Source of the DNA: Bacteroidales bacterium
Lineage (GTDB): Bacteria > Bacteroidota > Bacteroidia > Bacteroidales > UBA1402
Assembly (NCBI GenBank): GCA_012511135.1
Contig: JAAZGQ010000271.1
Span: forward strand, 1 to 20,484
DNA length: 20,484 nucleotides
Direction: 5' to 3'
The position numbers were made by a program, and so were the translations under genes. The notes under the pieces were generated by a model. The model was given only the letters and a program-made list of their open reading frames with translations, was not told where the DNA came from and made no database searches. Shown one piece after another: positions 1 to 8,320 of the stretch (position 1 is the first letter of the stretch; each line of letters opens with the position of its first letter).

Positions 1-1
1 A

Positions 2-106
2 GACTGGTTGAAGATAAAGATAAAAGTAAAAACCAAATACTTCAGTAATCCCTTTCGATACATGTCGGAGCCTCTTGAAAAAGTGGACAAAGATAGCTAT
101 AATTAA
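2..106 (+). CDS. C-terminal end of an unidentified protein (partial)
   Basis: An open frame enters from the left edge and ends at TAA 104-106, giving about 34 residues that finish in DKDSYN. The other two forward frames hit stops by base 48. The tail is rich in Lys and aromatic residues (KIKIKVKTKYF). I do not recognise the family from so short a piece. It is followed by about 150 bp without a gene that contains the promoter of the next gene, so it probably belongs to a separate transcription unit. It could be a chance open frame, since only the tail is visible. Confidence 0.4.
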   Translation, partial: DWLKIKIKVKTKYFSNPFRYMSEPLEKVDKDSYN

Positions 107-164
107 TCAAAAACTAAAATTACTCAGCTTGCAAATGAACCTGAGTTGCATTCATAAGTTCTGA

Positions 165-195
165 TTTGTAAAACGACAGATTTTGGCTACATTTG
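165..195 (+). promoter_or_regulatory. Bacteroidota-type promoter for the LysM gene
   Basis: TTTG at 165-168 and TACATTTG at 188-195 are separated by 19 bp. This is an exact match to the Bacteroidota primary sigma consensus TTTG-N19/20-TAnnTTTG. Transcription would start near 201, leaving a leader of about 60 nt before the ATG at 260. The rest of 107-259 shows nothing else I can name. Confidence 0.7.
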
Positions 196-259
196 CGCTT
201 TGGATTTGTGCCCTTGCCCCGATAGGCCCCGGCACTTTAGCTAAGCAAAACCAACACTG

Positions 260-1948
260 ATGAAGTTTCGTCCAATAATTGCCTTATTTGTCTGCCTGAT
301 TTGTTTTAGTCTGTCTGCAGAAGCACAGTTAAATGATATTCCGGTAATCAAATTGTTTGACAAAGAGTATTATAAGTACGAGGTGCAGCCTTCTGAAACC
401 TTGTATAGTTTGAGCCGGCGCTTTAATGTCAGCCAGGAAGAGATCATTGCCATGAATCCTTTTTTGGTGGAAGGACTCAAAACAGGACAAATCCTGATTA
501 TCCCATTAAAGACTTTCAAGCCCGGCAACGAAATTGATCCCGCTAAAAATCAGGCTGATTCCCCCGAAAAAAACCTGCCCGAACCCATCATGCCGACCAG
601 GGATTCTTTGTCGGTAGCTGCTTCAAGCTCCTCTGTGCTGTTTGAAAAATGGGAATACGAGTTTTATACCGTCGAAAAATGGAGGGAAAATCTAAGCGAT
701 ATTGCCAAAAGAGTTGGAGTGGGTGTCGATGAAATTCGACAACACAATCCGAATGTGCCCGACAGGTTATCCAGAGGCTCTTTGCTTATGATACCCGTCA
801 AAAAGCATAAAGTGCATACCAAACCCGATAGTAAGGAGCAGGAACCCACAGAAGATTTTAGCCCGAAAGTATTTCGCAAGCCAAATATTGCCTTGCTTTT
901 ACCTTTTATGCTGGATGATACCACCGTAAATTCCATTGAACGCTATGTGGAATTTTACGAAGGCATGCTCCTCGCGGCGGACAGCCTGAAACAACTCAAT
1001 TTCTCTTTTGATTTATCTGTATTTGATACGGGCAATACGGTAGAATCGCTCAGAATGGTTTTGTCTTCGTCTTGGATGGACAGAGCCAATTATGTAATTG
1101 CCGCAGTTAACCCCGAACAAATGATGTTTTTGTCCGATTGGTCTGCCCGCGAAAAAAAATACCTGATTTTACCTTTCAGTTCCCGGATTCCGGAAACCGA
1201 ATACAATCCCTACATCTATCAGATCAATCCTCCCCAGTCTTTGAATCACCAGGCTCTGCTGGAACTGGACACTTCCTTATATGCCGGCAAAAACATCCTG
1301 TTTATCCGCACCGACCGTGAGTCTTTGGATGAACGACGGGAGTTGTTTGACAGCATCAAAATTAGCTTAGACCACCAAGGAATTCCATACAGAGAATTGA
1401 CCGATAACAAACCAGCTTTGAACATAGCCTATAGTTTCCCTGATACTATAGCCCGTTTTTTGAGTTTGGACAAAGAGAACCTGATTATTCCTGCTCCCTT
1501 TCCTTTGACCGAAAGCAACAGGGTTATAACTTTGGTAGGTTCTGCGGCCAATATTCAGTCTAAAGCCAGCATTACCCTCCTGGGCTATCCGGAATGGCTG
1601 GCCTTGAGTAAAAACAATCTACCACAGTTGTACCAGTTGAACACCCATATTTACAGTAATTATTACGCTGATTTTCAAGAGGAAAAATTAAAGGAATTTC
1701 AAAAGAGCTATGCCTATGAGTTTGGCAAGGATCTTTTGAATACTTATCCCCGCTATGCCTTGATGGGATATGATATAATGATGTATTTTGTGCCCAAAAT
1801 TTCAGGATCCGATTGGAAAACCGAAAGTTTACAACATGGTTTTGATTTTGTTCAAACCGGAGAGCGTAGCGGAAAATACAACCGGCATTTGTTTATCATT
1901 AATTACAAGCCCAACCGCAAAATATTATCAAGAGCATTGCCCCGCTAA
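260..1948 (+). CDS. LysM-domain protein with periplasmic-binding-like C-terminal domain
   Basis: An exported protein of 562 residues. Residues 1-22 form a signal peptide with a cleavage site near SAEAQ. Two LysM modules follow: a clear one at about 38-82 (EVQPSETLYSLSRRF, ending in LIIP) and a more diverged one at about 134-180 (EFYTVEKWRENLSDIAKR, ending in LMIPV). LysM binds peptidoglycan, so the protein is probably held at the cell wall. After a charged linker, residues from about 207 begin IALLLPFMLDD. This resembles the start of type-1 periplasmic-binding or LppC-like domains, which Bacteroidota genomes often annotate as an ABC substrate-binding protein. No permease is nearby, so transport is doubtful. 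A structural or signalling role at the envelope is an inference. The next gene begins at the base directly after the stop. Confidence 0.85.
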   Translation: MKFRPIIALFVCLICFSLSAEAQLNDIPVIKLFDKEYYKYEVQPSETLYSLSRRFNVSQEEIIAMNPFLVEGLKTGQILIIPLKTFKPGNEIDPAKNQADSPEKNLPEPIMPTRDSLSVAASSSSVLFEKWEYEFYTVEKWRENLSDIAKRVGVGVDEIRQHNPNVPDRLSRGSLLMIPVKKHKVHTKPDSKEQEPTEDFSPKVFRKPNIALLLPFMLDDTTVNSIERYVEFYEGMLLAADSLKQLNFSFDLSVFDTGNTVESLRMVLSSSWMDRANYVIAAVNPEQMMFLSDWSAREKKYLILPFSSRIPETEYNPYIYQINPPQSLNHQALLELDTSLYAGKNILFIRTDRESLDERRELFDSIKISLDHQGIPYRELTDNKPALNIAYSFPDTIARFLSLDKENLIIPAPFPLTESNRVITLVGSAANIQSKASITLLGYPEWLALSKNNLPQLYQLNTHIYSNYYADFQEEKLKEFQKSYAYEFGKDLLNTYPRYALMGYDIMMYFVPKISGSDWKTESLQHGFDFVQTGERSGKYNRHLFIINYKPNRKILSRALPR

Positions 1949-2605
1949 ATGAAATCTATCCGCCTTATTTGTTGCCTTGGCTTATTGCTGCCGCTTTTAA
2001 GTCATAATCTTGCAGCCCAAAATAAAAACTTTAGCCCAGAATTATATTTGGGTGCCACAGCTGGTGCAACTATGTCCAGTATTAGCCTGGTTCCCCAATA
2101 CGTGGACAAAACCTATCTCTTTGCCGCCAATACGGGCCTGAGTCTGCGTTACATTAATGAAAAACACTTCGGAATACAGGCCGAACTGAATTATTTTCAA
2201 AGCGGCTGGAAAGACGATTTTGGTTATGGTTCAAACAATACATACCGCAGAGAAATGGCCTTTCTGGAATTGCCATTTTTAATGCATGCCCGCAATGGTT
2301 CCAAAGCATTAAGCTTTTACCTGAATTTGGGTCCCAAGTTCAGTTTCTTTTTGTCCGAAAAAGAATACCTGGATAGTGATCAAATCTACGACTATCATGG
2401 TAAAGCCCTGGAGCAGCCTTTTCAATGGGGAGTTTTGGGAGGAGTTGGTTTTAATATAAAGCTAAAAAGACAAAGCATTGGCCTTGAAGCTCGCTATTAT
2501 TATGGTTTATCCGATATTTTTTCCAATGCTGTTACAGACGATTTTGTGACGTCCAGCCTGCAGCAGATATCATTAAACCTGATGTACTATTTTCGCTTGC
2601 GTTGA
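1949..2605 (+). CDS. PorT-family outer-membrane beta-barrel protein
   Basis: A protein of 218 residues with a signal peptide (about 1-23, ending LAAQ) and then alternating amphipathic beta strands. Turns rich in Gly and Asn, and a final strand ending MYYFRLR, are typical of small Bacteroidota outer-membrane barrels of the PorT/OMP_b-brl_2 type. The ATG (1949) touches the TAA of the LysM gene (1946-1948), so the two are very probably translationally coupled and co-transcribed. True PorT belongs to the type IX secretion system, but no other component of that system lies here. I assign only the barrel family, not that role. An envelope function shared with the wall-binding LysM partner is inferred from the coupling. 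Confidence 0.8.
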   Translation: MKSIRLICCLGLLLPLLSHNLAAQNKNFSPELYLGATAGATMSSISLVPQYVDKTYLFAANTGLSLRYINEKHFGIQAELNYFQSGWKDDFGYGSNNTYRREMAFLELPFLMHARNGSKALSFYLNLGPKFSFFLSEKEYLDSDQIYDYHGKALEQPFQWGVLGGVGFNIKLKRQSIGLEARYYYGLSDIFSNAVTDDFVTSSLQQISLNLMYYFRLR

Positions 2606-2627
2606 TTAGCCCTGGCACTTACGATGA

Positions 2628-3089
2628 TTACCTAAGTCGATGATAGCTTTGCACCAAAGCTTCGTCCTTGTTAATGGCCTGCAAGGCCATGAAGTTCAAA
2701 ATTAATGCTATCAGAGGTAAAGCTAATCCAAAGTTTAAACCCAGGCTAGCGTCCAGACTTTTACGGGCATAGAGCATAAAAATCAAAAATACCAGATAAA
2801 AACCAATCAGCAGAATAGCATTAAATATGCAAAAACGGCTTTGTAATGGCCTGTTTTTGAATAAGAAAATCCCAACAAAAGAAAGTGCGGCTGCAATTAT
2901 CAGCAAGGCTCCCAGAGCCCAAAAAGAAAAAGCCTGAGCTCCCTGGCCTAAGATTTGTTCCACCTGAAAGGCTTTGAGCTGATACAATTCTCCTTCCTGT
3001 CCGAAGAAGCTAATCCAGGGCATAAAAAGGGCAAGCGCCAACAAGATACTTGCCGTAAGAAGATACAAGCTTTGAATGCGCTGAATCAT
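2628..3089 (-). CDS. DUF4293 four-helix membrane protein
   Basis: A protein of 153 residues starting MIQRIQSLYLL. It has four hydrophobic segments at about 8-27, 50-73, 84-107 and 117-140, with short polar loops and a basic end (YHRLR). This matches DUF4293, a Bacteroidota-restricted inner-membrane family of unknown function. It begins 3 bp after the omega-like gene and is the last gene of the bamD operon, an order that recurs in this phylum. It converges on the PorT-like gene with only 22 bp between the stops and no clear hairpin there. No catalytic residues are apparent. Confidence 0.85.
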   Translation of the reverse strand: MIQRIQSLYLLTASILLALALFMPWISFFGQEGELYQLKAFQVEQILGQGAQAFSFWALGALLIIAAALSFVGIFLFKNRPLQSRFCIFNAILLIGFYLVFLIFMLYARKSLDASLGLNFGLALPLIALILNFMALQAINKDEALVQSYHRLR

Positions 3090-3092
3090 GCT

Positions 3093-3425
3093 TTATTTTT
3101 TTGATTTTTCCTTGAGAGGATTCCGGAAATAAACCTTGTCTTCCAGAAATTCCTGAGTAGCAATCAAAGTGGGTTTGGGTAATTTCTCGTAAAAACGTGA
3201 GATCTCAATTTGTTCCCTGTTTTCGGAGACTTCTTCCTGATTGTCGGGATAAGTCGCAAATTCCTCTAATTTGCTTTTGAGCTCCACTTTCATTTCCACA
3301 CTGATCTGATTCGCTCTTTTGGCAATAACAACAACACTTTCGTAAATATTGCCATCCTCGCTGTACAAGGTGTTTAAATCACGGGTTTGTGTGCTTGTTG
3401 GTGCAAGCGTTTTTTTGTAGTCCAT
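3093..3425 (-). CDS. rpoZ: RNA polymerase omega / Rpb6-like subunit
   Basis: A protein of 110 residues with the Rpb6/omega signature AKRANQIS at about 35-42, preceded by a helix-forming stretch (NIYESVVVI). This part of omega binds the C-terminal region of the beta' subunit and helps polymerase assembly. Omega in Bacteroidota is longer and more diverged than in proteobacteria, and this length fits. The C-terminal half is charged and ends KEKSKK. The gene lies 14 bp after bamD and 3 bp before the DUF4293 gene, so the three are almost certainly one transcript. Identification rests on the short signature together with the conserved neighbourhood. Confidence 0.85.
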   Translation of the reverse strand: MDYKKTLAPTSTQTRDLNTLYSEDGNIYESVVVIAKRANQISVEMKVELKSKLEEFATYPDNQEEVSENREQIEISRFYEKLPKPTLIATQEFLEDKVYFRNPLKEKSKK

Positions 3426-3439
3426 ATTATTTTGCTCTT

Positions 3440-4240
3440 TTATTTTATAAATTTTTTTGCTGTTTCAAACAATTGTTCAGCTTCTTTTTGATACTTACTT
3501 TGCGGAAATTCGTTTACAAAACTGTAATACTCATCAACTACCTGGCGGAAGCGTTCTTCTTTGAGGTAGTCATAACTGTTTTGAGCGTAGGCGAAGCGCG
3601 ATTTCAAAACGAGAAAGGCCAAATCAACTCTGTAACGGGAGCTTGGAAAGTCTTGCAAAGCCAATGTGGCCGTTACTATACAAGATTCGTAATTATTTCC
3701 CATGTAATTGCCCAGATCATAATATAACTGGCAGTTTAACAATGCTTTGTAGGCCAATTTCTCCATCAGGTCATTTAGCATGATTTCTACTTCAGCTCTG
3801 CGGTCGCTTTGTGGATAGTATTCCAGAAACACGCTGAGTTCATCCAGGGCCTGAATAGTTCCTTCCTGTGAGAGCCGGGGATCGGGAGCGTTCAGATAGG
3901 CAGCTTTGCCTGACATAAAGCGACAGTCTTCTACAAAAGTACCGTTGGGAAAAGTTTTGTAATACAGCTGATATTGATGAGTAGCCGAGAAATAATCTTT
4001 GCTTTGGAAATAGGCATTGCCCAGCATATACAAGGCTTGTTCTGCTCTTTCGGTTCCCTTGTAAATGGTTTTGAGCTCTTCCATCAACTCAATCACTTTT
4101 GAATATTTCCCCTGCTCATAAAACTCATTGGCCTTTTGCCACTTAGTTTCGTAATCATCACTCTTGAGGAGTTTCTGATATTCGCTGCAAGAGACGAGGC
4201 TAAATATGATCAAGAGAATTAATGGGAATTTTGTTTTCAT
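3440..4240 (-). CDS. bamD: Outer-membrane assembly lipoprotein BamD
   Basis: With the start at 4240 the protein has 266 residues. It opens with a lipoprotein signal (hydrophobic LILLIIFSL, lipobox LVSC with Cys18) followed by tetratricopeptide-like repeats (for example WQKANEFYEQGKYSKVI, and ALYMLGNAYFQSKDYF). This is the BamD/YfiO architecture of the BAM complex, which inserts barrels into the outer membrane; BamD is its periplasmic lipoprotein scaffold. An in-frame ATG at 4297 would add 19 residues ahead of the signal. I reject it because it destroys a normal signal peptide and because the likely -7 box (4275-4282) lies inside that extension. It is the first gene of the bamD-rpoZ-DUF4293 operon. 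Confidence 0.9.
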   Translation of the reverse strand: MKTKFPLILLIIFSLVSCSEYQKLLKSDDYETKWQKANEFYEQGKYSKVIELMEELKTIYKGTERAEQALYMLGNAYFQSKDYFSATHQYQLYYKTFPNGTFVEDCRFMSGKAAYLNAPDPRLSQEGTIQALDELSVFLEYYPQSDRRAEVEIMLNDLMEKLAYKALLNCQLYYDLGNYMGNNYESCIVTATLALQDFPSSRYRVDLAFLVLKSRFAYAQNSYDYLKEERFRQVVDEYYSFVNEFPQSKYQKEAEQLFETAKKFIK

Positions 4241-4274
4241 TCTATAGCTGAGACCTTCTACTGAAAAAAGCCTG

Positions 4275-4282
4275 CAAATATA
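4275..4282 (-). promoter_or_regulatory. Likely -7 box of the bamD operon
   Basis: Read on the minus strand this is TATATTTG, an exact TAnnTTTG -7 element. Initiation would fall near 4268, about 28 nt before the chosen bamD ATG at 4240. No good TTTG is present at the -33 position (TTTT at best), so the call is moderate. It helps decide the bamD start. Confidence 0.45.
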
Positions 4283-4320
4283 CTCAGGATTCTTCAATAA
4301 TAAAAATGCAAGCTTGTTTT

Positions 4321-4758
4321 TTACTTATCTTTAAATGCGTAAAAATCATCGGCTTTAATTAGATCATAATGGTTGTCCTGCAGAATACTTATGCATTCTT
4401 CAATTTTATCCGGCCGGATAATGACCTGAGCAAATTCATTGACGGCAAAGGCATACATATACTCTACTGCAATTCCGCCGGCAGACAACAACTGTAAAGT
4501 CTTGTTCAAGGCCCCCGGCGTATTGGGGCATTGCAGACAGATAACATCGGTCAGCGAGACGGCTATACCTTTTTGTGACAGGATTTGTTTGGCTTTGTCC
4601 GGCTCGGATACAATAACACGCATAATACCAAAATCGGAACTTTCGGCAATGGTAAAGGCCGATAAATTAATACCGGCTTCGCCCAGTAAATCGGTCACTT
4701 CGGTAAGGCGACCTGTTTTGTTTTCCAGGAAAATGGATAATTGCTTAATTAACATCAT
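4321..4758 (-). CDS. Tandem ACT-domain protein partnered with phenylacetate-CoA ligase
   Basis: A protein of 145 residues made of two ACT domains, about 2-70 (IKQLSIFLENKTGRLTEV) and 71-145 (DVICLQCPNTPGALNKTL). ACT domains bind amino acids or similar small ligands and usually control an enzyme. A stand-alone double-ACT protein directly downstream of a phenylacetate-CoA ligase (19 bp gap) is a recurrent pair in anaerobes and archaea. The likely role is therefore to sense an aromatic amino acid or arylacetate and modulate the ligase. This is inferred from context. The ligand cannot be read from the sequence. Confidence 0.85.
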   Translation of the reverse strand: MMLIKQLSIFLENKTGRLTEVTDLLGEAGINLSAFTIAESSDFGIMRVIVSEPDKAKQILSQKGIAVSLTDVICLQCPNTPGALNKTLQLLSAGGIAVEYMYAFAVNEFAQVIIRPDKIEECISILQDNHYDLIKADDFYAFKDK

Positions 4759-4777
4759 AGTTGTAGGCTTTAATAGC

Positions 4778-6085
4778 TTATACCTGCTTGTAAATATTTC
4801 TTTTATCTGTCACCCGTTTGGCTTTGCCTGTAGAACGTTCTATGGAGCGGGGTTCGACCAGTTTGATTTCGGCCGAAATGCCCAGGACGCTTTGTAAGCG
4901 ATGAGCTATTCTTTTTTTTAGATCCAGCATCTGACTTAAGTGATCGCTGAAAAATTCCGGGCGTACTTCTACGTGAATTTCAAAAACATCGGTATTGTTA
5001 ATTCTGTCCACAAACAGATGATAATGCGGGGCAGCTTCGGAAAATTCCAGTAGAACACTTTCCACCTGCGAGGGAAATACATTGACACCACGAATAATCA
5101 ACATATCGTCGCTGCGTCCCCGGATTTTGTCCATACGAACCAGAGTACGACCACACTGACATGTTTCGTAATTGAGGCTGGTGAGGTCTTTGGTTCGGTA
5201 ACGAAGTATCGGCATACCCTCTTTGGTTATTGTGGTTATTACCAACTCTCCCACTTCACCGGGAGGAAGCGGTTTAAGGGTATGAGGATCAATTATTTCG
5301 GGAATAAAATGATCTTCGTTAAAATGCAATCCGTTTTGTTCACTGCAATTGAAGGCGACTCCTGGTCCGATAATTTCGGTCAGTCCAAAGATATCAAATG
5401 CTTTGATGGATAACTTGTTTTCGAGTTCTTTGCGCATACCGTCAGTCCAGGGTTCAGCCCCAAAAAAACCGGCTTTTAATTTTAATTTACTTTCTACCCC
5501 CATTTTTTTGATCATCTCGGCCAGGTATAGTGCATATGAGGGAGTGCAACACAAAGCAGTTGTCCCGAAATCAGTCATAAGCTGAATCTGTTTCTCGGTG
5601 TTGCCCGAGGAAATGGGAATAACCGACGCACCTATTCGTTCAGCACCGGAATGAGCTCCCAGGCCACCAGTGAACAGGCCGTAACCGTAGGCAATCTGAA
5701 ATATATCGCTGCGATCGCAATTTCCGGCCGAAAAGGTTCTGGCCATTACCTCGGACCATATGTTCAGGTCTTTGCGTGTGTAACCTCCAACTATCGGTTT
5801 GCCGGTTGTGCCCGAAGAAGCGTGTAAACGTACAATCTCGGACATGGGCGAGGAAAACAGACCGAAAGGATACTGGTCCCTAAGATCATTTTTTACCGTA
5901 AAGGGTAATTTCACCAGGTCTTCGACCGATTCTATCTCCTCGGGGCTTAGACCGAGCTCTTGCATTTTGTTCCTGTAAAAAGGAGAATTGTGATAAACGC
6001 GCTCAACCGTGTTGCGTAAACGTTTGCCCTGCAGCTCCAGCATTTCTTTACGGCTCAGGCATTCATAGCTTTCATTCCAAATCAT
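4778..6085 (-). CDS. paaK: Phenylacetate-CoA ligase
   Basis: A protein of 435 residues when started at 6085 (MIWNESYECLSR), which is the usual size for PaaK. It converts phenylacetate (or indoleacetate), ATP and CoA to the aryl-acetyl-CoA, AMP and diphosphate in the cytosol. Visible signatures are the adenylate-forming P-loop ASSGTTGKP at about 89-97, the FGLTE motif, the RTKDLT segment with a nearby CQCGR, and a C-terminal lysine region (ERSTGKAKRV). The frame stays open for 54 more codons up to 6247. That extension is poorly structured, makes the protein too long and overlaps the uvrB promoter, so I exclude it. No paaABC-type oxygenase genes are present. Anaerobic use of aromatic amino acid breakdown products is more likely, as an inference. 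Confidence 0.9.
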   Translation of the reverse strand: MIWNESYECLSRKEMLELQGKRLRNTVERVYHNSPFYRNKMQELGLSPEEIESVEDLVKLPFTVKNDLRDQYPFGLFSSPMSEIVRLHASSGTTGKPIVGGYTRKDLNIWSEVMARTFSAGNCDRSDIFQIAYGYGLFTGGLGAHSGAERIGASVIPISSGNTEKQIQLMTDFGTTALCCTPSYALYLAEMIKKMGVESKLKLKAGFFGAEPWTDGMRKELENKLSIKAFDIFGLTEIIGPGVAFNCSEQNGLHFNEDHFIPEIIDPHTLKPLPPGEVGELVITTITKEGMPILRYRTKDLTSLNYETCQCGRTLVRMDKIRGRSDDMLIIRGVNVFPSQVESVLLEFSEAAPHYHLFVDRINNTDVFEIHVEVRPEFFSDHLSQMLDLKKRIAHRLQSVLGISAEIKLVEPRSIERSTGKAKRVTDKRNIYKQV

Positions 6086-6106
6086 ATAGATAAAAAATAA
6101 AGGGAG

Positions 6107-6163
6107 AGGCTGATTCTGCAAGAATTGTGTAATTTTATTCAATACCAGCCAGGAATCAGCCTT
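6107..6163 (-). repeat. Inverted repeat in the paaK leader
   Basis: AGGCTGATTC (6107-6116) and GAATCAGCCT (6153-6162) form a perfect 10-bp inverted repeat with a 36-nt spacer. On the minus-strand transcript the stem is followed by CUCCC and a U-rich run (UUUAUUUUUUA) just before the paaK ATG at 6085. It could be a leader hairpin or attenuator, or a two-site operator. The long spacer makes a simple terminator unlikely. Confidence 0.4.
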
Positions 6164-6234
6164 TTGGCCAATAATTTTGCGAAGGAACAATATTTTTTTG
6201 TATTCTGAAAATTTTAAAAGCCCGGAGTTCAGGA

Positions 6235-6266
6235 TTTCGCAAAGCATTAAAAAATGTCTATTTTTG
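6235..6266 (+). promoter_or_regulatory. Probable uvrB promoter
   Basis: TTTC (6235-6238) and TATTTTTG (6259-6266) are 20 bp apart. The -7 box matches TAnnTTTG exactly and the -33 box has one mismatch. Transcription would start near 6272, about 14 nt before the uvrB ATG. No LexA-like palindrome is apparent in this short leader. Confidence 0.6.
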
Positions 6267-6285
6267 CAGATTATTTTCTTCTCTC

Positions 6286-8301
6286 ATGTTTAAACTTGTT
6301 TCAAGCTATCAACCCACCGGAGATCAACCCGAAGCCATACAATTACTAACAGAAGGTCTTAGGCAGGGACTTCCTCACCAGACCCTGCTAGGAGTAACCG
6401 GATCGGGCAAAACTTTTACGATGGCCAATGTAGTGGAGCAAGTTCAACGGCCTACCCTGGTATTAAGCCACAACAAAACTCTGGCAGCTCAATTGTACGG
6501 AGAATTCAAAAGCTTTTTCCCTGACAATGCGGTAGAATATTTTGTTTCCTACTACGATTATTACCAACCCGAAGCTTATTTACCTCACAGCGATACTTAT
6601 ATTGAGAAAGATCTGGCCATTAACGATGAGATTGAGAAATTGAGGCTCTCGGCCACTTCTTCCTTATTGTCCGGCAGAAGAGATGTTTTGGTTGTTTCCT
6701 CCGTATCCTGTTTGTTTGGCATGGGCAATCCTGTAGATTTCCACAACAACATCCAACGCATCCAAAAAGGACAAGCTCTAAGCCGCAATGTTTTTTTGCG
6801 CAGGCTGGTCGACAGTCTTTATTCCAGGAACGATATAGGCCCGGGGCGAGCGAACTTCAGAGTCAAAGGCGATAATGTGGATATTTTTCTGGCCTATTCG
6901 GATAGGGTAATACGGGTAATTTTTTGGGGTGAAGAAATTGAAGCCATAGAACAAATTGATTCCCTTACAGGCAAAAGACTGGCTGAATTTGATAGTTTCG
7001 ATATCTATCCTGCCAACTTGTTTGTAACCACCAAGGAACGTCAGGCTGAGGCCATACGGCAGATAGAACTTGATCTGGCAGCCCAGGTGTCTTTTTTCCA
7101 GTCAATTGATAAAGCCTACGAAGCAAAACGCCTTCAGGAAAGAGTCAGTTACGACCTTGAGATGATAAGGGAACTGGGGCATTGTTCAGGAATTGAAAAT
7201 TATTCCCGCTATTTCGACGGCCGGGAGCCGGGTATGCGCCCCTTCTGCCTGCTGGATTTTTTCCCGGAAGACTTTTTAATGGTTATTGACGAAAGTCATG
7301 TTACCATACCTCAAATCAGAGCTATGTGGGGAGGAGATCATGCCCGCAAACAAAACCTGGTCGAATACGGTTTCAGACTTCCGGCCGCCATGGACAACCG
7401 GCCTTTGCGTTTTGATGAATTTGAAGCCATGACTTCACAGGTCGTTTATGTGAGTGCGACGCCTGCCGATTACGAACTGGAGAAATCAGGCGGACTCATT
7501 GTAGAGCAGCTGATTCGTCCCACCGGGCTCCTGGATCCCTTGATGGAAGTACGTCCCAGTAAACATCAGGTGGATGACTTAATGGAAGAAATCCGACTGA
7601 GAGTAGAAAGCAATGAACGAACTCTGATAACAACCTTAACCAAGCGCATGGCAGAAGAATTATCGGCATACCTTAAGCAGCAGGGGGTTCTTTGTGAATA
7701 CATCCATTCCGACGTAGAAACCCTGGAAAGGGTGAACATTATGGAAAAGCTGCGAAAGGGGATATTTAACGTGCTGATCGGGGTTAATTTATTGCGTGAA
7801 GGTCTGGATTTACCCGAAGTTTCCTTAGTGGCCATTTTGGATGCCGATAAAGAAGGTTTTTTGCGCAATCACCGATCCCTGACTCAGACAGCCGGCAGGG
7901 CTGCACGTCACATTAATGGCAAAGTAATTTTATATGCCGATAAAACAACAGAAAGTATGCGTTTGACCCTGGAAGAAACCCAACGCCGCAGAAAAAAACA
8001 AGAAGAGTACAACAGACTAAACAACATCGTCCCCACAGCTATCCACAAAGAAAATTACTCCGTGTTTGTGAACAGAGCAGCTGAAAGTCAGGATCAGACA
8101 AAAACTTATTATATAGAACCCGAAGACATTAATATCCTGACCGATCCCGTCATACGCTATATGGGTCGTCCCCAGCTGCAAAAATTGATAGAAAACACCC
8201 GTAAATTAATGTACGCAGCCTCCGGGAAAATGGATTTTCTGGAAGCTGCGCAATATCGTGATGAATTATTTCGCTTGGAGCAAAGGCTTAAAGAGTTATA
8301 G
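6286..8301 (+). CDS. uvrB: Excinuclease ABC subunit B
   Basis: A protein of 671 residues, the normal UvrB length. UvrB is the damage-verifying, DNA-bound ATPase of nucleotide excision repair. It is loaded by UvrA and then recruits the nuclease UvrC. In order one sees the Walker A motif GVTGSGKT at 36-43, the aromatic beta-hairpin YYDYYQPEAYLP at about 89-100 that inserts between DNA strands, the DESH helicase motif at 335-338, helicase C-terminal motifs (GVNLLREGLDLPEV, then QTAGRAARH), and a C-terminal UVR domain at about 632-667 that contacts UvrC. The gene stands alone, is divergent from paaK and converges on the FadL-like gene with an 18-20 bp gap. Nothing is missing. Confidence 0.97.
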   Translation: MFKLVSSYQPTGDQPEAIQLLTEGLRQGLPHQTLLGVTGSGKTFTMANVVEQVQRPTLVLSHNKTLAAQLYGEFKSFFPDNAVEYFVSYYDYYQPEAYLPHSDTYIEKDLAINDEIEKLRLSATSSLLSGRRDVLVVSSVSCLFGMGNPVDFHNNIQRIQKGQALSRNVFLRRLVDSLYSRNDIGPGRANFRVKGDNVDIFLAYSDRVIRVIFWGEEIEAIEQIDSLTGKRLAEFDSFDIYPANLFVTTKERQAEAIRQIELDLAAQVSFFQSIDKAYEAKRLQERVSYDLEMIRELGHCSGIENYSRYFDGREPGMRPFCLLDFFPEDFLMVIDESHVTIPQIRAMWGGDHARKQNLVEYGFRLPAAMDNRPLRFDEFEAMTSQVVYVSATPADYELEKSGGLIVEQLIRPTGLLDPLMEVRPSKHQVDDLMEEIRLRVESNERTLITTLTKRMAEELSAYLKQQGVLCEYIHSDVETLERVNIMEKLRKGIFNVLIGVNLLREGLDLPEVSLVAILDADKEGFLRNHRSLTQTAGRAARHINGKVILYADKTTESMRLTLEETQRRRKKQEEYNRLNNIVPTAIHKENYSVFVNRAAESQDQTKTYYIEPEDINILTDPVIRYMGRPQLQKLIENTRKLMYAASGKMDFLEAAQYRDELFRLEQRLKEL

Positions 8302-8320
8302 AACTTAAGCCCCTGAGAAC

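Noticed and set aside
1949..2605. Type IX secretion PorT assignment
   Set aside because: Only the barrel family is supported; no other type IX component is present in the window.
4241..4297. Longer N terminus for BamD
   Set aside because: It would put 19 non-family residues before a normal lipoprotein signal and would contain the likely promoter -7 box.
4301..4326. CAAGCTTG palindrome with A/T runs after the ACT gene as a terminator
   Set aside because: The palindrome has no room for a loop and the remaining pairing is only A-T, so it does not make a stable hairpin.
6086..6247. 54-residue N-terminal extension of phenylacetate-CoA ligase
   Set aside because: It exceeds the usual length, has no recognisable domain and overlaps the uvrB promoter and the leader inverted repeat.
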